Shown piece after piece: positions 56,261 to 64,000 of a stretch of 64,000 nucleotides of DNA. The stretch is from Candolleomyces eurysporus (lineage: Eukaryota > Basidiomycota > Agaricomycetes > Agaricales > Psathyrellaceae): contig JANBPK010000750.1 of NCBI GenBank assembly GCA_027579435.1, positions 1 through 64,000 on the forward strand, read 5' to 3'. Under the pieces are notes generated by a model. It was given only the letters and a program-made list of their open reading frames with translations. It was not told the DNA's origin and searched no databases. The position numbers and the translations under genes are program-made. Position 1 is the first letter of the stretch. Every line of letters starts with the position of its first letter.

Positions 56261-56992
56261 CCCAAATTCCCACATGAGTGCAATTCTTTGAGCATTTAGC
56301 TGGCCTGCAGCTTGTGGCAGGTATACCTCAGCACCCAGAGTTTGGAAGAATGTAATTTTATATTTGTTAGAAATCTGTAAATAAGAAAAATTGAACAATA
56401 TATTAATCATAGTACTCCAACCAGTAGGCCTGGTGTGGCATGATGTTCATTCAGAAAGGAGGTATATTAGGTATGCAATTGGGTTATGGTAGGCACAGTG
56501 CAGCAGCCTGAACACTTGGCAGCATGATTTTAGTCTTTTTGGAAAGCTCCAATTAAGATGATTTCAACAATATATAAATCTCCTCCACTCAATGAGGTTG
56601 ACTTCACAGGCACACATATTGTCATCAGCCAGTGGCATGCACCACAGTTACCTGCTTGTTTCCCTTCACTGAAGGGGGAGATTTATATATTGCTCAAATT
56701 GTCTCAGTTGCAGCTTTCCAAATAGCCTAGAATTGTGTTGCTATGTGTTCAGGCTGTTGCACTATGTCTGCAGTTCAACCACTTTCCTAATATACCTGCT
56801 TTCTGAAGNATGTCATGCTGCACCAGGCCTACTCATTTTAGTAGCATAATTTATATATTATTCAATTCACCTGATTTAAAACTCTCTAAAGAATCTTAAA
56901 TCATGCCCCTCCAAGCTCTGGACATTGAGATATGCCTGCCACAAGTCGCAGACCAGCTAAATGCCCAAAATCGCGCACATGGGAATTGGCTT
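56261..56992. repeat. Foldback (long inverted repeat) element
   Basis: Two arms of roughly 330 bp in inverted orientation (about 56261-56600 and 56662-56992) around a spacer of about 60 bp. Paired landmarks include CATTTAGCTGGCCTGCAGCT (left) against the complement of AGTCGCAGACCAGCTAAATG (right), GTAGGCCTGGTG against CACCAGGCCTAC, and CAATATATAAATCTCC against GGAGATTTATATATTG. The right arm extends past the CpG-poor zone and keeps CpGs (TCGCGCAC, GTCGCAG) where the left arm has TpG/CpA. N at 56809 lies in the right arm. Confidence 0.85.
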
Positions 56993-57249
56993 TCCATAAA
57001 CGGCAATCATGCAGTGACAGACGGAAAGAGCCGATGGAAACAAGCGAAAAGATGCACGGCAGTGTCGGTGCCGTGTGTAAAGGCTTGGCGCAAGGAACTC
57101 CAGGGTACAAAGTACCCGAGTCNAAAAATGCCTCGGAACTCGGGACTACGCAATCGATGGCGACGACGCCGAGAAGGGGAAGACAATCTCTAGGACTAGT
57201 AGCATCTCCCCAAACACAAATCAGGGATCTCCTACGTTCGCGGTGAACG

Positions 57250-60200
57250 ATGGAGAAGCACGACGCGATGGGAGCTACGGAGGAGGAGGAGGACGGGGGG
57301 GTGAATGCTCTCGAGTTCAGATCAGAAGCTAGGATATGGTACCTGTATCTCGAAGACGCTGAACGCGAAGCAAAACCAAGGGTAGAGCGATGGCAAGCAG
57401 GGTTGGACTTCGTCCTCGTCTTCGTACGTATAGTATCCTTTCGCGTTTCCCTGATCGTCTCACAGTGCTCACTACAGGCTGGTCTGTTCGCCGCGGTCGT
57501 CTCATCGTTCATCATTGATGCACGTCGCGACCTTCCAAAGAACTCGGAGCAGAATCTGCTAAGTGAGATACGGGACACTCTACGGGACCCTCTACGAAGG
57601 ATGTCGATTGTCGACTCGGAAACGGTCCAGATCCCAGTCTCACAGAAGTGGATCCATGTTCTATGGCTTCTAAGCCTGTACATGATCCTCTTCAGCATTA
57701 TTACGGGGGTCCTGGCCAAAGCCTGGCTGACGAATCTCGTGCCTCCCACCGCGAGACGTGAAGCTGCGGACGCGTACCACTGGTATAGAACGACCGAGCG
57801 GGCTGAGTTGTGGCACTTCATTCCGCTTCTCATTCAGCAGATGATTGCTTCCTTTCTGTTCCTGGCTGGGTTGATCATTCAGGCCATCACTGACGATCGG
57901 ACGCTAGGACATGCTCTTTTGGCCTATTGCATATCCGCATGTGCCATCTATCTGGCCGTAGGCGTGCTTCCCTGGTTCATTCCATCCTCACTGCCTTTCA
58001 ATACACCTCTCTCTGATATCCTTCGATGGCTCGGCAAGATGTTTACATACCTCTTCGCCTGGAAGCGGCAATCCGATTCAAGATGGCAACTCACAACGGA
58101 TATCAACGAATGCTTAGCGAAGATTCTCTATACCAAGCTGATCAAGTCTCCAAAGCCGCGCTACGTCGACGAAGCTGTGAAAGAAATCGCTCTGCCATCT
58201 TTCCCAATAAAGTGGATCAATTACTTGTGTCGGAATAGCGCTCCTTATTACCTTTTAGAGCACTTCAAGCAACGTTCGTCGAAGAAGGCCGATAATGTGA
58301 CCGAGAATAACGAGATTCTCGCCAGTTACTTACTCGCCTTTTACCAACTCGTGAACCATCTCGAAGAGAATCTTACATCTATCCCGAGGGACACCTCTTT
58401 CGAAGACATACTCCGGAATTACCAGGATCTCCTTTCCGCCTTGAGAGCCTCACTCGAACCTGGTTATCCCCTTCATCGTTGGAACAACCTTCCCGAATCT
58501 CTTCGCCCACTAGCATTCGGTCTCAGGACACAAATACTGTACCTATTTGGACGACTTCCAGAAACGTATTGGAAAAGTATAGATCCTACACGTCGCAACG
58601 TCGACTTTTGTTCCGATGAGATGTCCGACAGCCCTTGGAGGGAGTTAGCTTCCCAAAGTATCCCGTCCAGCCACAGGCTGCACTTTATGTTGGCCGCATG
58701 TCGTGGCGTCCAGCAAAGAGAGAAGAATGTAAAGACTACCAGCGCCTTTATTCTGAGTCTGTGCCTGGCAAAGGGTAAGTCGCTCTTACTTATTTTTAGT
58801 GTACAATTTGGCTCACAATGGAGCCCAGCTGGCTGTATTGCGTCAGAAACGGGGCGTACAAGCGAATGGGCAGGGAGTATACAAAACGAGGAACGCACTG
58901 TCGTCAACACGTCGGCACAGGAGTTTTTGACCCAACTCTATGCGGCTATGAGTGCGTGTTTAATTGCCGTCTACGTCACAGAAAAGCTAATGGATTGATC
59001 TCATCGACACAGTGGCCGAACTGGAGGACGTGGCGGCTGTAGCCTTGAACGAGATGCCGGGGATTGAAATTGGCTCTGCTACCCCTCGTCTTGGGATATT
59101 GGATACCCTTGTCTCAACGTTAACTCTTCCTCATCATGCGCTGCGGATCTATACCATCAAGATGCTCAAACGTGTTCCAGACCTGCAATGTATGATTTGT
59201 GCAATGTTTACATGTCAGGATCTTCCATCTAACATGGTTTTCAGCCGACATGTTCGACACTGGCTCGATAAAAATCATCTCGAATATGACCGTATACGAA
59301 GACGAAGATGCCAGAGAAGATGGGCTGCAAATACTAGCGACTTTGGTGAAGTCCTCAGCGGAAAAGATGCTGCCAGTGACCACTGCTCTCCTTGCTAGCG
59401 TCGAGTCGGGGTTCAATCATGAACCGCAGCAGCGTTTGCGTACTGTTGCGTTTGTAAGAACCATTTGGGACGGTACGTGTCTTGATGGGAATGGGTCCCT
59501 ATTACCAAGCTCACTCTCGCCCCCTTTTTTAGATTCCTCAAGTCCGTTCTACTCCCTTGTCGGCCAATTTATTCCTGGCTTGGTTGAGGTTGCCCTGAAT
59601 GCTGACTCGACGGATGTTCGTCAGCCTGCGCTGCACTTGGCAAAAGATGTATGCGCAAGAGGTAATTGAATCCAGGCGTCGTATACTCTTTCAGTCTGAC
59701 ATTGATATCTTTCGCAGAATTTCTAACAGAGATCAAGAGCGCCATACCAAAGACCCTCAGTACAGGATTGGACAGCCCGGAGTCTGGGAAGCGTTACCAT
59801 ATCGTGAACGACCTCTCAGAACTTCTCAAAGACGACGGAATGAGGGATGCCTCGGAAAAACCGCCGTATGCTTTTGCGTGGTACTACACCAGCGACCTGG
59901 TTGTCGATGTATTCCCTGTTGTATTTGAAAAGATCGTCAGGGCTGCGATTCATGACGATGATAGCTTGATTCGTGAGAAAGCCAAGGCCCTTCTCAAGAA
60001 TCTTAGCAGGGATGGTGAGCTTCGGAATAAGCGGCACATTGGATTGCAATTAATACCCTTCATCACAGGTCGCGTCAGTAGCATGCTGAAGGTTGATGCA
60101 CTAACTTGGCTGGAAACTGCCGCAGTGCGGCCCGGTTGGTGGGTCCGCCATAGTGCTGTACTGGTGTCGGAGACTTTCATAGACCAACGTAAGTGAAATC

Positions 60201-63200
60201 TTCCCAATGCATTGTTTCCGGAGTTTTGATCAATGACACACAACATTTTAGTCGACCTCACAAACGAAAAACTCGTCAAAAAGCTGGTTGAATGGGCCGG
60301 TACGGACGAAGACGACGTTATTCGACGCTCTTCTCTCAGGCTGATTTCAACCATCTGTAAAGATCGTAATTTGAGCCGTGCGTGAGCTCTTTTGATGACC
60401 AAATGAACTTGCCTGAACCTCTTTTGCAGCCGAGATGTTAGAGGTGGTGAAGTCGACTATCTTATCAGTGAAGGATATAGTCATTGGGGAAGGGAATACC
60501 ACCATACGCTCTCAATGGGTTCATTTCTTAAGCAACATGGTGAACCATGGTACGGTTTTCTCTGTATACCCCGATACCCGTCCTTGGTTAATACTCGCGC
60601 TTAGTGTCGTTTCCAGAGGTCGTTCCTATCCTTCTCGAACTTTACATCAAAGTCGACAGCGACTCTGAGATGTGGAAAAGTGCCCATCAAGACTTCTTAA
60701 TGCTGGGGGAACATGAAAACGGTAGGTGCAAGGTCATCTCTTTTTTTGAGACCCCACTCTGACTTGCTCGACATTCAAGATCCCGAGTATATTAAGGCAC
60801 TCGAAAGTGCCTTGCCGCAGAATCTCATGGTATCCCTTTACAGCTCTCGAAGCGACTGGCCCCCCACGATGAAATGGATTAAACTGTTGGTGGCTCTTTC
60901 GAAAAGACGTGCGTTGCCTCCCTTGCCGGTGAAAATTGTATAACCTTTCCCATTTCAGAGGGCCTGAAGGAAAGCGTCGACAAGATTCTGAAAGGTATAG
61001 CCAAAGCTGTTAGGGATGGAATCGAAGCAGAACCCCTTCCAAAGCCACTTGAGACAGATTCAAACACACAAGAATCTCCGTCTCAGGACAAGACCGAGTT
61101 CGATGGTCGGTGGGCCCTTCATTCAACTCGACTGAGTGCTAATCTTCCCGAACAGGTGCGATGGATTACATGTCTCAATCGACGCTCAAGCTGCCGCTGC
61201 GTCGGCTACTCTTCAAAGTCGGATGGGTCGATCGAAGCACCTGGGTTGATATCCTCGCAACTATCGCCGCACACTGTAAAGATCTCCTTTCCGTTCTTCC
61301 GCAGATATTGATCTAATCTCTCCAGTCCCGCTCGATTTTCAAGACGCATATAACATCCTCTTCCAAATAGCCCAGCACGATTCTGACACAGACGTTCAAT
61401 ACGCGTGCCTCAAATCTTTGATCCTACTCGCGAAACAGCGTAAGTACATTACATGTCCTTCTTGCCCCTATACCCCCAAGTACTAACCCGATTGATTTGG
61501 CCCACCAGCCGTCCCCAGAGAGCTAATCAATGACACTATCAACTACTTTGACGACTTTAGCGAAAACTCGGATTGGAGAATTCGCTTTAGCTATACGCAA
61601 CTGCTTTCCTCCGTTGGGGTTTTGAAGGGGGGTAAGCACCCAACTGCTCCATTATTCGAATTCTGCTTATGATGACAATAGTTGACCTTTCGGACGAGGT
61701 TCTCAAGAAGCTCTCCACTCGTGCATTACTGGATGCCGATGATGACTGTCGTTCCGAAGCCGTCAATACCTTTTCGAACCTCTTGGAAATCGAGGACAGT
61801 GATCGGGACGGATCACCAAAAGAACGATATCGTGCCTATGTCAAAACCATGGTAAAGGACCACTTCCATGCCGGCATCGTGAACGGCAGCTGGAAAGTAC
61901 GCCAATCGTGGATCAGGTTAGCCGGTACTCAAGTCAAAGACGGTGAGGAGACATGTAGCTCATCTACACACCATCTTACCTTCACGTAGCTGAGTTTCCT
62001 GAAATCTTCAAACTATTCGATTCTTCGATCAAGGACGTTGACTCCAATGTGCAGGCAGAGACGATGACAGTATTACAACAGCTTCTCGAAGATGGTAGTG
62101 TTGCTCCGTTGACCCTCAATATCATTCTAATGAATTGCTTTACAGCCAAATTGAGGGCATCAGTCGCAGCAAAGCTAGGGAAATCTCTGGGTTCTTGCCT
62201 TTCAGCTTCGGAATATACAGACCGCGCTGTGACAGTGCTGACAACGATCACAGCACCGCCCAACTCTCAAGAAGAAGGTTAGATTCAACCGAAACCCCCA
62301 ACTTGGAGACTCGTTACTAACAGCTTTGAATTGGCCTTGAAAGGTTCTGGGAAGGACCTCCGAGAGCGGCATCAGCTATGGATCCAGATAATCTTACTAC
62401 TCGGTCGCAATGGTTTGTGTAACTATTGAATTATTGGTCGTTTCAGCATGCTCACTGTTCTTCAATGTAGTCGAGTTCCAAGCTTTATCGAAACTCATTG
62501 AGGTAGTAGTAAAGGAGGAACCGAGGGACACCACTTTCGAATCTCAGAATGCATTACATTCAGAACGGTGAGCCACTCTTTGCCAAATCGAGCCTGTTGT
62601 ATTAATCGCTTGGATAGTCAAACTTCCCGACCCAATTGACAGCACCCTCCCCAAAGCCATCAGATCAGCACTGAAACTCGATGCGCCATTCAATGTCCGT
62701 TTGGCCGCTGTCAATTTATTTGGTCGCCTGATAGGATGTGTCCCTGGTCGTGGTACGTGAGCTTCAGCATTGTATCGACATTGCGTATTCTAATTCAGAT
62801 AAAGGTGAGGCCCAGCCCAGATACGAAAACCTCTTGGGACGGAGCAGTGCGTAGCTTCGTTCAAGATCATGTCCTTCACTTGACTCCTTCCTCCAGGTGA
62901 TTCGCAAATAATCTCTCGATTGGCAGACATCGTCATCAAAGATGTGTCCGACGACGTACGAATTGCTGCTTTGCGAGTCTTAAAGGCGGCTTACAAGGCT
63001 CCGGATTGTATGTCAAGTTCGTCGCTCTGCCCTAGCCATGAATATTTACTCGTCTATTTAGTCTTTCGGTTCCGGAGCGCCATCAAAGCATCCTTGTCAA
63101 AAATCATCGAGAACTCACTGAAGGATCTGAAGAATCCTAGGTTCCGCGCAAACGCAGTGTCCGCCGTAGACAGCCTGACCAAAAAGGGTTCAAACGGTAT

Positions 63201-64000
63201 CATTCTCAAACCCCCTCCCATATTTCTACAGCGCCCTAACCGCAGCGCTGTTTATAGACAAATTCAGGGACCTCGTTTCACCTTCTATTTCCCAATTGCT
63301 GAGAACCGTTTTGTTAGAAGGCGATGAAAATCTTGGTGATAGCGTGGCAAGGGTCCTGTTCGATAATTTCACGGCCTCCGCCGTAGAAAGTCAGTGCAAG
63401 TATCTTGTCGAGTTGTGTTGCTAATCATGGGAATAGCGAAACTCAACCGTGACGTCTTAATCGCGATACCCCCAATGGTGGCAACACTCACTGCTGCCGG
63501 AAAGGCTATCGTCGTGCGACTCACAGGGAGCCGTAAGTATCTCTACGCAGCTCATCATACTTTACTTCGATCCTTACTGTGCCACTGTAGTTGCGATCTC
63601 GGACAGTACTGCCGCCACTATCGTGCACGCCTTGACCCCGATGCTCCGAAACACATCATCATTAGCTCGCGCGACTGCGATTGAACTCCTTCTCAAACTA
63701 TATACCAAACATTGTAAGTATTCTGATATGCTGATGGTGCAACATACACCTGACCGGCTTCACTGTTTCATAGGCCATTCGAAACTGCGGCTTAGTGAAT
63801 CCGCCATACCTGAGATTATCAGTTTGGCGTTCGATGACAAGGACGATGTTGGAGGAACACGCATTACCGCAATCCAACTACTCGTGGCCTTGTCATCAGG
63901 ACCTGAACGTGAGCTCATCTCATGATCAGTTCAGTTGCACCCTTTGTGACTCATCCTCGTACCCGTTAGCCTTGGAGAGTGTCGGAAAAGGGAAGGCCGA
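57250..64000 (+). CDS. DUF6535 membrane domain + HEAT-repeat protein, 3' end beyond window
   Basis: The start at 57250 gives MEKHDAMGATEEEEDGGVNA. The DUF6535-type domain follows: ARIWYLYLEDAEREAKPRVE, RWQAGLDFVLVF joined across an intron to AGLFAAVVSSFIIDARRD, WIHVLWLLSLYMILFSIITG, LIQQMIASFLFLAGLIIQAI and AYCISACAIYLAVGVLPWFI, i.e. about four membrane helices. After a linker to about 58990, many exons of roughly one HEAT-like helical repeat each follow: EDAREDGLQILATLVKSSAE, DDSLIREKAKALLKNLSRDG, EDDVIRRSSLRLISTICKDR, DTDVQYACLKSLILLAKQ, VDSNVQAETMTVLQQLLEDG, SDDVRIAALRVLKAAYKAPD, NPRFRANAVSAVDSLTKKG. The frame is still open by splicing at 64000. A membrane-tethered scaffold is plausible; no enzymatic domain is seen. 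The start lies about 360 bp from the repeat island. Confidence 0.82.

Larger units (their letters stand above)
50873..56890. other. AT-rich, CpG-depleted island of decayed nested repeats
   Basis: Six kilobases with no gene-like ORF. Frames never exceed about 132 codons and show no splice pattern or domain. CpG is nearly absent: reading 52081-52766 I find none in about 685 bases, while TpG and CpA are common. Flanking genes are CpG-rich, and the change is abrupt at both edges. Recognisable parts are listed separately: a split 149-bp block shared with 35.1 kb, an insertion containing a hAT-like element, dispersed direct repeats, and a foldback palindrome. Small CpG-containing pockets near 53785-53945 and 55748-55812 may be younger pieces. 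The island is best read as old transposon debris under cytosine methylation. No transposase or reverse transcriptase could be recognised. Confidence 0.85.

Overview
The window is nuclear DNA of a filamentous basidiomycete, most likely an Agaricomycete. Genes are dense, lie on both strands and are cut by many short introns (about 50-70 nt, GT..AG). Conserved fungal housekeeping genes alternate with lineage-specific ones, including a protein with the Agaricomycete-type DUF6535 membrane domain, two adjacent RING-IBR-RING ubiquitin ligases and orphan genes. For twelve genes I fixed the splice sites by hand, and in every one the joined exons add up to a whole number of codons. Single N characters, mostly beside homopolymers, and one apparent frameshift at a short A-run suggest homopolymer-related sequencing uncertainty.

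Layout. 1-8.0 kb: class-III aminotransferase (C-terminus near the window edge), SNM1/PSO2 cross-link repair nuclease, ribosomal protein eS4, SLY41-type transporter. 9.2-13.4 kb: two unrecognised genes. 14.1-17.9 kb: SFH5-like phosphatidylinositol transfer protein, PAF1, ribosomal protein eL43. 18.1-27.1 kb: vacuolar carboxypeptidase-S-like M20 peptidase, RPF2, a J-domain protein, IPI3. 26.8-34.7 kb: a segmental duplication in which the IPI3 tail plus the 3' part of a copper amine oxidase gene occurs twice as direct repeats. The left copy keeps IPI3 intact with a dead amine oxidase; the right copy keeps the amine oxidase intact with a dead IPI3 tail. Two orphan genes lie between them. 35.2-38.6 kb: tandem RBR ligases, one of which lacks the RING2 catalytic cysteine. 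39.4-50.5 kb: HST3/4-type sirtuin, an EEF1A-lysine-methyltransferase-like protein, NDUFAF7, MMS19, and a disordered protein whose reading frame is broken. 50.87-56.9 kb: an AT-rich, almost CpG-free island of decayed nested repeats. 57.25-64 kb: a membrane-domain plus HEAT-repeat protein running off the window.

Functional themes. Ribosome production is represented by eS4, eL43, RPF2 (5S RNP/60S assembly) and IPI3 (Rix1 complex, ITS2 processing). Genome maintenance and chromatin are represented by PSO2, MMS19, the HST3/4-like sirtuin and PAF1. MMS19 (cytosolic Fe-S delivery) and NDUFAF7 (complex I assembly) share a 125-bp divergent promoter.

No prokaryote-like defence or CRISPR system is present. 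The most unusual content is the reciprocal-decay duplication, the predicted pseudo-RBR beside a normal RBR, and the CpG-decayed island. In that island, all eight CpGs of a 145-bp block that also occurs at 35.1 kb have become TpG or CpA, which points to methylation-linked decay. The island also holds a hAT-like element with a degenerate 8-bp target duplication and a roughly 730-bp foldback palindrome.
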